Shown piece after piece: positions 45,851 through 54,197 of a stretch of DNA of 64,000 nucleotides (positions within the stretch are counted from its first letter, which is position 1; every line of letters begins with the position of its first letter). This stretch comes from Nocardioides immobilis. GTDB lineage: Bacteria; Actinomycetota; Actinomycetes; Propionibacteriales; Nocardioidaceae. Both the position numbers and the translations under genes were made by a program. Below the pieces are notes generated by a model. The model saw only the letters and a list, made by a program, of their open reading frames with translations, was not told the DNA's origin and did not search any database. Where the stretch lies: positions 1-64,000 of the forward strand of contig NZ_QXGH01000034.1 in the NCBI RefSeq assembly GCF_003515065.1. The letters run 5' to 3'.

Positions 45851-45894
45851 ACGTCATACGTCTCGCACCGCCGGCGGTGCGAGACGTATGACGT
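45851..45894. repeat. Palindrome copy B (20-bp perfect stem)
   Basis: The same 20-base arms as copy A, with loop CCGG instead of CTGG. Flanking bases are also partly alike when copy B is reversed: four bases on the outer side (CGCA/TGCG) and 8 of 10 on the inner side. The two copies are therefore in inverted arrangement, enclosing a 1.08 kb segment with one gene. Confidence 0.9.
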
Positions 45895-46097
45895 TGCGCG
45901 TCGGGATGTGACGGGGGTGCAAGATTTGTGGTGGGTGTGACCCGTGTGACGAACGGGGTCACCTGCGCGGCCTATCCGGCGCGGGTCGGTTTGCGACTGC
46001 GAGTGAAGTCAGGCAGTGTGTCCCGCGTTGCCATCGCTCAGGTCTGTCGACCTGATCATCTCGGGGGGCAACCGTTCTCTGTCGTCGACCACGGATT
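45895..46097. other. Intergenic leader before the transglycosylase gene
   Basis: No gene is seen. An imperfect hairpin pairs GTGACCCGT with ACGGGGTCAC around 45937-45962. Part of it resembles a TGTGA-N-TCAC motif, but the spacing does not fit the Crp consensus. Known c-di-AMP riboswitch elements found upstream of other Rpf or transglycosylase genes are not present. Confidence 0.35.
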
Positions 46098-46766
46098 GTG
46101 CCCTTGTCGAATCACGCGAAGCCTGCCCCCAAGCACCGCGGCAACCCCAAGCACGCACACCTGAAGGAAGCGCCGAAGAAGGCCGCACGCAACACCGTCG
46201 TCCTCTCCGGAGTGGCGCTCGCCGTCACCGGCATCACGATCGGCGGTGGCCTGCTCGGCAAGGGTGAGGCCAAGGCGCCGAGCGTCTCGGCGGACCTCGA
46301 CGCCGCCGTCGGTGACCTCCGCTCCGAGGTCAACCCCGCTGACACCGGCGAGCGCCTGCCGGTGGTGTCCCGCAACGACCGCCGCGGCGCGGCGGACCCG
46401 AGCAAGCAGGCCGGCCTGGTCCAGAGCGAGGCGGCGGCGGTCACCGAGTCGGAGCAGCTCTCGCAGTCCGACCCGAGGGACATCGCCCGCGCCCTGATGG
46501 GCGACTTCGGCTTCGGCCAGGACCAGTTCGGCTGCCTCGACCTGCTCTGGACCCGCGAGTCCAACTGGAACGTCTACGCCGACAACCCGACCTCCTCGGC
46601 CTACGGCATCCCGCAGTCCCTGCCCGGCTCGAAGATGGCGTCGGCCGGCAGCGACTGGGCGACGAACCCGGTCACGCAGATCACCTGGGGCCTCGGCTAC
46701 ATCCAGGACCGCTACGGCAGCCCGTGCTCCGCCTGGGGCCACTCCCAGTCGGTTGGCTGGTACTGA
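46098..46766 (+). CDS. Lytic transglycosylase-like cell-wall protein
   Basis: A 222-residue exported protein. An N-terminal basic region and hydrophobic helix (LSGVALAVTGITIGGGLLG) are followed by a linker and a C-terminal domain with LLWTRESNWNVYADNPTSSA, where the glutamate is the expected catalytic acid, then AYGIPQSLPGSKM and ITWGLGYIQDRYGSPC. This is the aggregation-promoting factor/SLT-type domain, related to Rpf folds, that cleaves peptidoglycan. GTG 46098 is taken as the start without a clear Shine-Dalgarno; TTG 46104 is the alternative. Confidence 0.85.
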   Translation: MPLSNHAKPAPKHRGNPKHAHLKEAPKKAARNTVVLSGVALAVTGITIGGGLLGKGEAKAPSVSADLDAAVGDLRSEVNPADTGERLPVVSRNDRRGAADPSKQAGLVQSEAAAVTESEQLSQSDPRDIARALMGDFGFGQDQFGCLDLLWTRESNWNVYADNPTSSAYGIPQSLPGSKMASAGSDWATNPVTQITWGLGYIQDRYGSPCSAWGHSQSVGWY

Positions 46767-46807
46767 GCCGGCGTGCGTCACCGGCCGCAGCAAGGCATCC
46801 TGAGCCG

Positions 46808-47311
46808 GTGAGCACCGAGGTCACCGACTTCCGTGCCGACCGGGTCGGCTCGGCTCTCGCGGGCACCAACCCGACCGTGCTCCGCCGGCTCCGCGCCGGC
46901 TTCGCCGTCATCGGCGACGTGCAGCACCTGCCGGGCTACTGCGTGCTGATCACGGACACGCCGGGCGTCGACCAGCTGATCGACCTGCCGGCGGACCAGC
47001 AGCTGCTGTTCCTCGAGGACATGGCGATCCTGGGCCGGGCCGTGGCGGAGGTGTGTGCCAGTCGCGACCCGCAGTTCCGGCGGATCAACCTGGAGATCCA
47101 GGGCAACACCGACGCCTTCCTGCACGCGCACGTCACGCCGCGCTACCACTGGGAGCCGCCGGAGATCGTGGGCTGGCCGCAGGCGCTGCACCACTGGACC
47201 AAGGCGATGACCGACCCGGCCACCCAGCAGCTCGGCCCGGAGCACGACGAGCTGCGGCACGAGCTCGGCGACGAGATCGACCGACAGCTGGCCCAGGCCC
47301 GCCTGCGATAG
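46808..47311 (+). CDS. HIT-like protein (histidine triad superfamily)
   Basis: A 167-residue protein with FLHAHVTPRYHWEP near residue 115, related to the HIT motif H-x-H-x-H. The third histidine is replaced (HAHVT), as in some diverged members, so hydrolase activity on nucleotides cannot be assumed. GTG 46808; no close upstream gene shares it. It probably acts on dinucleotides or nucleotidyl conjugates. Confidence 0.72.
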   Translation: MSTEVTDFRADRVGSALAGTNPTVLRRLRAGFAVIGDVQHLPGYCVLITDTPGVDQLIDLPADQQLLFLEDMAILGRAVAEVCASRDPQFRRINLEIQGNTDAFLHAHVTPRYHWEPPEIVGWPQALHHWTKAMTDPATQQLGPEHDELRHELGDEIDRQLAQARLR

Positions 47312-47437
47312 ACCGCTCAGCGAATTAGCCAATATGGCGGATGCCGTCGCGGCCGCCCGGCCCTAGCGTCACCGGTAGCCCCGAGCCGTTCGGGGCCCGG
47401 TGCCTGGGGACGCCGGAGCTCCCGAAAGAAGCCCGCC

Positions 47438-49309
47438 ATGAGAACGCACTCGCTCAACCGGACGGGGCGACGGCTGGTCGGAATGGTCGCGGTGGCATCG
47501 CTCGCCGCGGCCCTGCTGACCGGTACGCCGAACGCCCACGCCGTACCCACCCCGGATCCGGACCGCACCAGCACGACACCGACCTCGTGGGGGTGGCACA
47601 CCAACGCGTCGACGAGCACGATCTCGTCGTACGTCGGCCAGGGCAACCGGATCATCGACCTGGAGCCGACCTCCGGGACGCCGACGTTCACGGTCTCGTA
47701 CGCGAAGAACTCCGGCAGCTATGCGCGCACGTGGTGGTGGTACTACAACCTCACGGCGGCCCAGATCGGCAGCAAGGTCACCGAGCACAACGGCCGGATC
47801 ATCGACATCGAGCAGTACTCCACGCCGAGCGGCGTGCGCTACGCCGTCGTCCTGGTGCACAACGTCGACCCTGCCAACAAGGCCTGGGGCTACCACATCA
47901 ACGCCTCGCCGACGACCATCAGCTCGTACATCTCGTCGAACAACATGCGGATCATCGACATCGACCGCACGTCGGCCGGCGGGTTCAACGTCGTCTACAT
48001 CTCCAACACGGGCGCCGACGCCAAGTCGTGGTGGTACTACTACGGCCGGACCTCCGCCCAGGTCAGCAGCCTGCTCCAGGCCAACCAGGCGCGGCTCATC
48101 GACATCGAGCGCAACAGCAACGGCACGTTCGACGTCGTCATGCAGCGGACCTCCGGTGAGGCCTGGTGGTGGTTGGTCGGCGTCACCCAGAAACAGGTGA
48201 GCGACTTCGCCGCGCAGACCGGGTCGCGGATCTACAAGGTCTCGTCCTTCGTCTCGGGCGGCACCCGCTACTACGACGCGCTCTTCATCGACAACGCCAA
48301 CCCGGAGACCCGCCGCATCCGCAACGCGGTGTCCTCGGGCGCGATCGGGCAGTGGGGCTTCTACGCCAAGCGGGTCGGTGGCTCGCAGCTCGTCGGCCTC
48401 AACCACAGCACGAAGTTCGAGCCGGCCAGCATGATCAAGATCCTGCACGCCGTGCACATGATGCGGGACGTCCAGCTCAACTCCCCGACGATCAGCTCGA
48501 GCGTCACCTGGTACGCACACCCGAACTACCCCGCTCGCTACCAGGGCGACACCAACTACCTCCGCGACAAGAACGTGTGCGCCTATTCGGACACTGGGAC
48601 GCTCCTCACCAGCAGGACGTACTCCGACTCGATGGGACTCATCATCGAGCAGATGCTGGAGTCGTCGGACAACCGGACCACGGACGCCGTCGTACGCCGC
48701 TACGGGTTCACCGCGCTCAACCAGACCAGGGTGCTCGCCGGTATGACCAACAGCGACCTCAACCACCGGATCGGGTGCCCGGGCGCGGCATCACCGCAGC
48801 CGCAGGAGCCCAACGTGCTGACACTCGTCGACGCCGGCAGGATCTGGGAGGGCATCGAGAGCCGGACTCTCCTGGACACCACGCACCGCACGCTGCTCTA
48901 CAACCGGACGGGCGGATGGACAGGCGCGGGCGGTGCCCTGCGAACCATGATCCTTCAGGAGGCGGCCAACGCCGGCCTCACGAACGCGGAGGCGAATGCG
49001 TTCGCCGACGGCATCCGCCGGAAGGCGAAGGGCGGCGGCTACGGGTTCTGCCGCAACGGCGCCGTCTGCACCCAGCTGCGGATCATCAGCACCGACGGCG
49101 GGATCCTCTGGGTGCCGGTGAAGGGCCGAGGCGGCCTGATCGTCCCCAGGGCCTACGTCCACGGTCGGTTCATGGACACGCACGACACCTACGACTGCAC
49201 GTCGTCCGACTACAACGAGGTCTGCCAGCCGGCGCTCAGCGACTTCACCTCGGAGATCGACCTCGAGGTGGTACGGACGATCGTCCGCGACGCCTTGAAG
49301 ACCTACTGA
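47438..49309 (+). CDS. Secreted repeat-domain serine hydrolase (beta-lactamase fold)
   Basis: A 623-residue exported protein with signal peptide (RRLVGMVAVASLAAALLTGT). Residues ~50-300 hold five tandem repeats of the type WGWHTNASTSTISSYVGQGN / WGYHINASPTTISSYISSNN, each ending in RIIDI-like sequence. The C-terminal half has beta-lactamase-type residues: S331-M-I-K334, S410-D-N412, and K531-G-G. The repeat plus serine hydrolase layout resembles BTRD1-domain proteins and fungal polyglycine hydrolases. A target in another organism's protein is only an inference. ATG 47438. Confidence 0.85.
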   Translation: MRTHSLNRTGRRLVGMVAVASLAAALLTGTPNAHAVPTPDPDRTSTTPTSWGWHTNASTSTISSYVGQGNRIIDLEPTSGTPTFTVSYAKNSGSYARTWWWYYNLTAAQIGSKVTEHNGRIIDIEQYSTPSGVRYAVVLVHNVDPANKAWGYHINASPTTISSYISSNNMRIIDIDRTSAGGFNVVYISNTGADAKSWWYYYGRTSAQVSSLLQANQARLIDIERNSNGTFDVVMQRTSGEAWWWLVGVTQKQVSDFAAQTGSRIYKVSSFVSGGTRYYDALFIDNANPETRRIRNAVSSGAIGQWGFYAKRVGGSQLVGLNHSTKFEPASMIKILHAVHMMRDVQLNSPTISSSVTWYAHPNYPARYQGDTNYLRDKNVCAYSDTGTLLTSRTYSDSMGLIIEQMLESSDNRTTDAVVRRYGFTALNQTRVLAGMTNSDLNHRIGCPGAASPQPQEPNVLTLVDAGRIWEGIESRTLLDTTHRTLLYNRTGGWTGAGGALRTMILQEAANAGLTNAEANAFADGIRRKAKGGGYGFCRNGAVCTQLRIISTDGGILWVPVKGRGGLIVPRAYVHGRFMDTHDTYDCTSSDYNEVCQPALSDFTSEIDLEVVRTIVRDALKTY

Positions 49310-49325
49310 GCAGGTTCGCGCGACC

Positions 49326-49357
49326 GTCCAGCCCCCGGCCTCGGCCGGGGGCTGGAC
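49326..49357. terminator. Bidirectional hairpin between convergent genes
   Basis: GTCCAGCCCCCGGCC, loop TC, then GGCCGGGGGCTGGAC: 15-bp perfect stem, 16 bases after the serine-hydrolase stop and 10 bases before the fumC stop. It can end transcription from both sides. Confidence 0.9.
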
Positions 49358-49366
49358 GGCCTGCGG

Positions 49367-50758
49367 CTAGGGATGCGTCATGTCCTCGACGTCGAGCGCG
49401 GCGTCCAGCTGGTCGAGCGTGAGGTCGCCGCGGTCGACGTACCCCATCGCCAGGACGGTCTCGCGGATCGTCGCGCCGTCCGCCAGCGCCTGCTTGGCGA
49501 TCTTCGCGGCGGCCTCGTAGCCGAGGTAGCGGTTCAGCGGGGTGACGACCGAGGGCGATGACTCGGCGTAGCGGCGCATCCGGTCGGCGTCGGCGGTGAT
49601 CCCGTCGACGCAGCGGGTCGCGAGGGTCCGGGTGGAGGTCGACAGCAGCCGGATCGACTCCAGCACGTTGCGCGCCAGCACCGGCATCGCGACGTTGAGC
49701 TCGAAGCTGCCGCTCGCGCCGGCGACGGTCACCGCGGTGTCGTTGCCGATCACCTGCATGCAGACCATCAACGTGGCCTCCGGCAGCACCGGGTTGACCT
49801 TGCCCGGCATGATCGAGGACCCCGGCTGCAGGTCGGGGAGGTGGATCTCCGCGAGCCCGGTCGTCGGGCCGGAGCCCATCCAGCGCAGGTCGTTGCACAC
49901 CTTGGTGAGGCCGACGGCGATCGTACGGAGCACCCCGCTGAGCTCCACGAGCGAGTCGCGGGTGCCCTGGGCCTCGAAGTGGTTGCGCGCCTCGGTGAAG
50001 GGCTCGCCGGTCTGCTCCGCGAGCGCCTCGATCGCCGCGGCCGCGAAGCCGGCGGGGGTGTTGATGCCGGTGCCGACGGCGGTGCCGCCGAGGGGGAGCT
50101 CCCGCACCCGGGGGAGTACGGCGTCGAGCCGCTCGACGCCGTACCGGATCGTCGCGGCGTAGCCCCCGAACTCCTGGCCCAGCGTGACCGGGGTGGCGTC
50201 CATCAGGTGGGTGCGGCCGGACTTCACCAGGTCGGCGAACTCGACCGCCTTGGCCTCCAGGGAGGTGGCCAGTACGTCGAGCGCCGGACGCAGGTCCTGG
50301 GTCACGCCGAGCGTGGCCGCCACGTGGATCGCCGTCGGGAAGGTGTCGTTGCTGGACTGACTGGCGTTGACGTGGTCGTTGGGGTGCACCTCGACGCCGG
50401 CGGCGGTGCTGAGGGACGCGATCACCTCGTTGGCGTTCATGTTCGAGCTGGTGCCGGAGCCGGTCTGGAAGACGTCGATCGGGAACTGGTCGTCGTGCCG
50501 GCCGTCGGCCACCTCGAGGGCGGCCGCCGCGATCGCTTCGGCGGTCGCGGTGGGCAGGACGTCGAGCCGCCCGTTCGCGGTGGCGGCAGCCGCCTTGACC
50601 GCTCCGAGCGCATGGACGAGCGCCGGCTCGATCGGCGTGCCGCTGATCGGGAAGTTCTCGATCGCGCGCTGGGTCTGCGCCTTCCACAGGGCGGTGGCGG
50701 GGACCCGCACCTCGCCCATCGAGTCGTGCTCCACACGATAGCCATCGGAATCACTCAC
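49367..50758 (-). CDS. fumC: Class II fumarate hydratase
   Basis: A 463-residue iron-independent enzyme that hydrates fumarate to malate. The signature GSSIMPGKVNP is present, along with GSGTSSNMNANEVIA and the conserved QSSNDTFPTAIHVA block. GTG 50758. The window also carries an unrelated class I iron-sulfur fumarase at 58062. It is divergent from the ArsR gene with a 60-base gap that carries a perfect operator-like palindrome. Confidence 0.97.
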   Translation of the reverse strand: MSDSDGYRVEHDSMGEVRVPATALWKAQTQRAIENFPISGTPIEPALVHALGAVKAAAATANGRLDVLPTATAEAIAAAALEVADGRHDDQFPIDVFQTGSGTSSNMNANEVIASLSTAAGVEVHPNDHVNASQSSNDTFPTAIHVAATLGVTQDLRPALDVLATSLEAKAVEFADLVKSGRTHLMDATPVTLGQEFGGYAATIRYGVERLDAVLPRVRELPLGGTAVGTGINTPAGFAAAAIEALAEQTGEPFTEARNHFEAQGTRDSLVELSGVLRTIAVGLTKVCNDLRWMGSGPTTGLAEIHLPDLQPGSSIMPGKVNPVLPEATLMVCMQVIGNDTAVTVAGASGSFELNVAMPVLARNVLESIRLLSTSTRTLATRCVDGITADADRMRRYAESSPSVVTPLNRYLGYEAAAKIAKQALADGATIRETVLAMGYVDRGDLTLDQLDAALDVEDMTHP

Positions 50759-50782
50759 GCCTCCGACGCTACCGGCTTCCGG

Positions 50783-50811
50783 TTGACAAAATGGTAACTA
50801 ATCAGTTACCA
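50783..50811 (+). promoter_or_regulatory. ArsR promoter with perfect palindromic operator
   Basis: TTGACA at 50783-50788 is a -35 box. TGGTAACT-AATC-AGTTACCA (50792-50811) is a perfect 8-bp inverted repeat lying across the spacer and the -10 region (TACCAAT, 50807-50813). Transcription start would fall at or next to ATG 50819, so the mRNA may be leaderless. Binding would block the promoter of the ArsR-SRPBCC operon. Confidence 0.75.
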
Positions 50812-50818
50812 ATGACCC

Positions 50819-51172
50819 ATGGATGCCTTCGCCGCGCTGGCCGACCCGATCCGTCGGGCGCTGCTGGTGCGGCTCGCTGCCGGACCGACTCGCGTGGTCG
50901 ACCTGGCCGCAGAGCACGAGGTCAGCCGCCCGGCGATCAGCAAGCACCTGCGGCTGCTGACCGATGCGGGACTGGTCGAGGTCGAGGACCGCGGGCGCGA
51001 ACGGCACTACCGGCTCGAACGGTCCGGCCTCCGCCCGGTGCGCGACCTCGTCGACGCTCTGGCGACGCCACCGCCGTTCTCGGAGCACGACCTCGACGCC
51101 CTCGAGCTGGAGGTCCGTCGAGCTGGCCGCGACCGTCGCGCCGGCCGCCACCAACAGGAGGAGACCGCATGA
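50819..51172 (+). CDS. ArsR-family transcriptional regulator
   Basis: A 117-residue winged-helix repressor with the ArsR core ALADPIRRALLVRLAAGPTR, helix-turn-helix LAAEHEVSRPAISKHLRLLT and wing VEDRGRERHYRLE. It lacks the metal-binding ELCVCDL cysteines, so it is not a metal sensor of the classic kind. ATG 50819. It overlaps the SRPBCC gene by four bases; this regulator-plus-SRPBCC pair is a common two-gene unit. Confidence 0.92.
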   Translation: MDAFAALADPIRRALLVRLAAGPTRVVDLAAEHEVSRPAISKHLRLLTDAGLVEVEDRGRERHYRLERSGLRPVRDLVDALATPPPFSEHDLDALELEVRRAGRDRRAGRHQQEETA

Positions 51173-51687
51173 TCATCCCGACCGCGACCGGCCGCAAGGA
51201 GATGCGGCACGGACGCCCCTACCTCGTGATGACCCGCCAGTTCCGGGCGCCCATCGAGGACGTCTGGGCGGCCGTCACGGAGTCGGACCGGCTCGCCCGG
51301 TGGATCGGCACCTGGTCCGGCGATCCCGCGGACGGCACGGTGCAGTTCCAGATGCGCTACGAGGGTGACGAGGCCTCCGCCGAGGAGTTCGTCATCGACG
51401 AGTGCGAGCCGCCGGCGCGCCTCGCGATCACGACCGAGGCGCCGTACGAGGAGGAGTCGGTGACCTGGCAGCTCGAGCTCGACCTCGCCGAGTCCGACGG
51501 TGTCACCACCCTGACCTTCGCCCAGTCCGTGCCCGACCCGGCGATGGCGCTGAGTGTCGGGCCGGGTTGGGAGTACTACCTCGACCGGATGGTGGCTGCC
51601 GAGAGCGGTGGCGACCCCGCCGAGATCGTCTTCGACGACTACTACCCGGCGCAGTCCGGCCACTACGAGGGCGAGTTCACCCCCTGA
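51169..51687 (+). CDS. SRPBCC (AHSA1/START-like) domain protein
   Basis: A 172-residue protein. VMTRQFRAPIEDVWAAVTES and LARWIGTWSGDP are the SRPBCC start; EESVTWQLELDLAES and DRMVAAESGG follow. It has a hydrophobic ligand-binding cavity and is likely the target of the ArsR protein's regulation. ATG 51169 overlaps the ArsR stop (ATGA). The ligand is unknown. Confidence 0.88.
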   Translation: MIIPTATGRKEMRHGRPYLVMTRQFRAPIEDVWAAVTESDRLARWIGTWSGDPADGTVQFQMRYEGDEASAEEFVIDECEPPARLAITTEAPYEEESVTWQLELDLAESDGVTTLTFAQSVPDPAMALSVGPGWEYYLDRMVAAESGGDPAEIVFDDYYPAQSGHYEGEFTP

Positions 51688-51697
51688 CCCGCCGCGG

Positions 51698-52564
51698 TCA
51701 GGAGCCGCCCTGGACGGCGCAGCCCTGGCCGCCGTTGACGCTGCAGGTCCGGCCGTCGGGGACGTGGACGGTGATCGGGGCCGGCCGGTTCGCGTCCCAC
51801 GCGTCGTGCCACGTGCCGGTCAGGTAGAACACCGTGTGGCCCGGCACCAGCGAGGTGTTGCTGACGGCCGTCCCGCTGAGGCCGCCCGGTGCCGTCCAGG
51901 TGATGTCGTCGTAGGTGCCGTCCACGAAGCCGTCGACCTTGAAGGTCGCCGTCGATCCGGGCTCGGCCCAAGGGTCACGGAAGCCGCCGGTCACCAGGAA
52001 GTCGCCGTCCTCGGCACCGGGCTGCCAAGCCCAGTGGTGCCGGTAGAGCTTTCCGTCGCGCTGGTAACCGCTCATCACGACGTCGACCATGGCGCCTTCG
52101 CCGGTCGTCGGGTCGGTGCCGCGGATGCGGACCGGGTAGAAGAGCTCGCGGCCGCCCCGCGGCAGCGCACCGATCACCCAGGGCTCGCCCGTGAGCTCGG
52201 CCCTCTCCACAGCCTGGGGCTCGTCGTCCCACAGGCAGATGATGACCCCGCACTCGTCCGGCGGCTGTACCGGGTTCCTGCCCTCCTGGCACTTCCAGTC
52301 GCAGCGCGGCGCCGCGGACGTCGCGGTGGATGGCGAGGCCGCCGGCGGTGCGTCGGTCCCGGAGTCGCCGGCACCGCCCGTCAGCAGCACGGTCGGTACG
52401 ACGATGGCGGCCGCCGCCGCGAGCGCCGTACCGCCGATCAGCGAACGGCGTCGGGCGAGGCTCTGCCGGCCGGAGCCGATGAGCGCAGGAAGGTCGGGCG
52501 ATCCCGCGTGGGCAGGATCGGCATCGACGATCCGGCGAAGCTCGAGGGTGTCGTGGTCGGTCAT
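51698..52564 (-). CDS. Membrane-anchored partner of the ECF sigma factor
   Basis: A 288-residue protein. Short cytoplasmic N-terminus (LRRIVDADPAHAGSPDLPAL), one transmembrane helix (LIGGTALAAAAAIVVPTVLL, ~45), a Ser/Pro/Ala linker and an extracytoplasmic beta-rich domain with four or more cysteines (CDWKCQ, ECGVIICLW, RTCSVNGGQGCAV). ATG 52564 overlaps the sigma gene by four bases. The layout is typical of a sigma-associated membrane protein. It has no evident anti-sigma zinc motif. Confidence 0.8.
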   Translation of the reverse strand: MTDHDTLELRRIVDADPAHAGSPDLPALIGSGRQSLARRRSLIGGTALAAAAAIVVPTVLLTGGAGDSGTDAPPAASPSTATSAAPRCDWKCQEGRNPVQPPDECGVIICLWDDEPQAVERAELTGEPWVIGALPRGGRELFYPVRIRGTDPTTGEGAMVDVVMSGYQRDGKLYRHHWAWQPGAEDGDFLVTGGFRDPWAEPGSTATFKVDGFVDGTYDDITWTAPGGLSGTAVSNTSLVPGHTVFYLTGTWHDAWDANRPAPITVHVPDGRTCSVNGGQGCAVQGGS

Positions 52565-53052
52565 CGCGTCTCTCCCTGGGTGGTGGTGGACGAACGCAAC
52601 CGGGCCAGTGCGCGGGACGCCGTGCTCTTCACGGTCCCGACCGAGATGCCGAGCCGCTCGGCGACCTCGGCCTCGGGGGCGTCGAAGTAGTAGCGCCACA
52701 CGATGATCGTGCGTTCACGGGGAGACAGCGGGGCGAGCAGCTCGGTCAGCTCGCTGCGGTCGTCGATCGAGTCGTCGGCCGCGACCGCCCGGTCGGGATC
52801 GCGCTCGACCGGCACCGGTCGCCGTCGCCGCGTCCCGTCGATGTAGGCGTTGACCACGGCCCGGTGCACGTACGAGTACGCGTCGTCCTTGCGGACCCGG
52901 TGCCAGCGTGCGTAGGTCGCCGCGAGCGCCGTCTGGACCAGGTCGTCCGCCTCGTGCGCGTCGTGGCTGAGGAGGTAGGCCGCCCGGCGCAGCCGTGGCC
53001 ACGCCGCGACGACGAACTCCTCGAACTCCTGGTCCCGCTGGCCTCGCCGCAC
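52561..53052 (-). CDS. ECF RNA polymerase sigma factor (SigE family)
   Basis: A 163-residue group 4 sigma factor. Region 2 (FVVAAWPRLRRAAYLLSHDAHEADDLVQTAL) and region 4 (LSPRERTIIVWRYYFDAPEAEVAERLGISVGTVKSTASRAL) are both present. GTG 53052. It is upstream of the membrane partner with a 4-base overlap, so the two are made together. Confidence 0.94.
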   Translation of the reverse strand: MRRGQRDQEFEEFVVAAWPRLRRAAYLLSHDAHEADDLVQTALAATYARWHRVRKDDAYSYVHRAVVNAYIDGTRRRRPVPVERDPDRAVAADDSIDDRSELTELLAPLSPRERTIIVWRYYFDAPEAEVAERLGISVGTVKSTASRALARLRSSTTTQGETR

Positions 53053-53153
53053 CCGTCGCGTCCCTTCGTCCGCCCTGCTGTCTCACCCGTCCCTACGCAG
53101 CAAGGGGACGCGGGGTTGAGTGCGTCCGGCACCCGCGCTCGTCGGAACGCCGG

Positions 53154-54191
53154 TCAGCCGTCGCCGGGGCACGGGGCGTCGATGCCGAAGGGGATCAGCA
53201 TCTCCTCGTCGATCTGCACCTCGCCGTACTCGCCGTAGCCCTCGGTGCCGTTGTTCTGCCAGCCCCAGAAGAGCTGCCGGCCGCCCTGGTCCTGGATGAC
53301 GGCGTCGTAGGCCGTGTCGAGGAAGGGACAGCTGGTCGGCGTGCGGTCGACCTCCGTGTAGTCGCCCTCGTGCTCGGCGAGGAGCACGAGGAAGGCCTCG
53401 GTGTCGTCGCGGACCAGCTGCACACGCACCGTCTTGCCGGCCTCGGACATCTCGATCTCGTCGAGCAGGTCCTCGCTGCCCGGGGCGCCCGAGTCGCCGC
53501 CATCGCTGGTGGCCTGGTCGTCGGCCGTGTTGTCAGGGGAGTCGTCGTCGCGCAGGAAGAGGAGTGCGACGGCGACGATCGCGACCACGGCCAGCACCGC
53601 GACCGCGCCGAGCAGCAGCGGATTGGTACGCCGACCGCCGGGCCGGCCGGGCTCCGGCGCGGCTGCCGTCGGACGGTGCGGGTCTGGTGACGGCTCCTTG
53701 CCGGCCACCCGGGTGGCGTCGCCGAAGGCCGTCGGCGACGGACCGGCCCGGTCGACGGTGGGCCGGTGGGTCGGACCCGGATCGACGACGTCGGAGCCGG
53801 AACCGGTCGGCCGGTCGGGTGTGCTCAGCGAGTCCGGGACGGCGGGACGGGTGAGCACCAGGTCGGCGGGGATCGCGCCGGATGCGTGGGCGAGGACGGA
53901 GAGCGCCCACCGGGCGCCGTCGGACTCGCTCGTCCCGCGGTCCCGCGCCAGCAGGTCACCCTGCGCTGCGATGGAGGTCGCGGGGTCGGCGCCCAGCGCG
54001 AGCTGGTCCTTCAGGCGCTGCAGCGCGCCGGTGGCGATGGCGCCGACCAGCAGGCTCACCTCGCCGGTCGACGCGGAGCCTTCGGAGACGAAGTCGTCGA
54101 ACGCGGCGCGGAAGGCGACCGGGTCGTCGAAGATCTGCGGACCGACCTGGGCGCGGAGGTCGGCGAGCTCGTCGTGCAGGGCCACGCCCAC
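53154..54191 (-). CDS. Membrane protein with unknown N-terminal domain (paralogue 1)
   Basis: A 345-residue protein. Residues ~5-110 form an unrecognised helical domain (DELADLRAQVGPQIFDDPVA ... RDRGTSESDGARWALSVLAHA). A proline-rich linker and one transmembrane helix (NPLLLGAVAVLAVVAIVAVA, ~200) follow, and then an acidic extracytoplasmic part. The same domain is in the next gene. It starts six bases after that gene's stop, so they are one transcript. Start ATG 54191 (MGVALHDELAD; another possible start is a few codons in). Confidence 0.82.
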   Translation of the reverse strand: MGVALHDELADLRAQVGPQIFDDPVAFRAAFDDFVSEGSASTGEVSLLVGAIATGALQRLKDQLALGADPATSIAAQGDLLARDRGTSESDGARWALSVLAHASGAIPADLVLTRPAVPDSLSTPDRPTGSGSDVVDPGPTHRPTVDRAGPSPTAFGDATRVAGKEPSPDPHRPTAAAPEPGRPGGRRTNPLLLGAVAVLAVVAIVAVALLFLRDDDSPDNTADDQATSDGGDSGAPGSEDLLDEIEMSEAGKTVRVQLVRDDTEAFLVLLAEHEGDYTEVDRTPTSCPFLDTAYDAVIQDQGGRQLFWGWQNNGTEGYGEYGEVQIDEEMLIPFGIDAPCPGDG

Positions 54192-54197
54192 AGCATG

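Noticed and set aside
45937..45962. Crp-like TGTGA...TCAC site before the transglycosylase gene
   Set aside because: Spacing is longer than the Crp consensus and the hairpin explains the symmetry.
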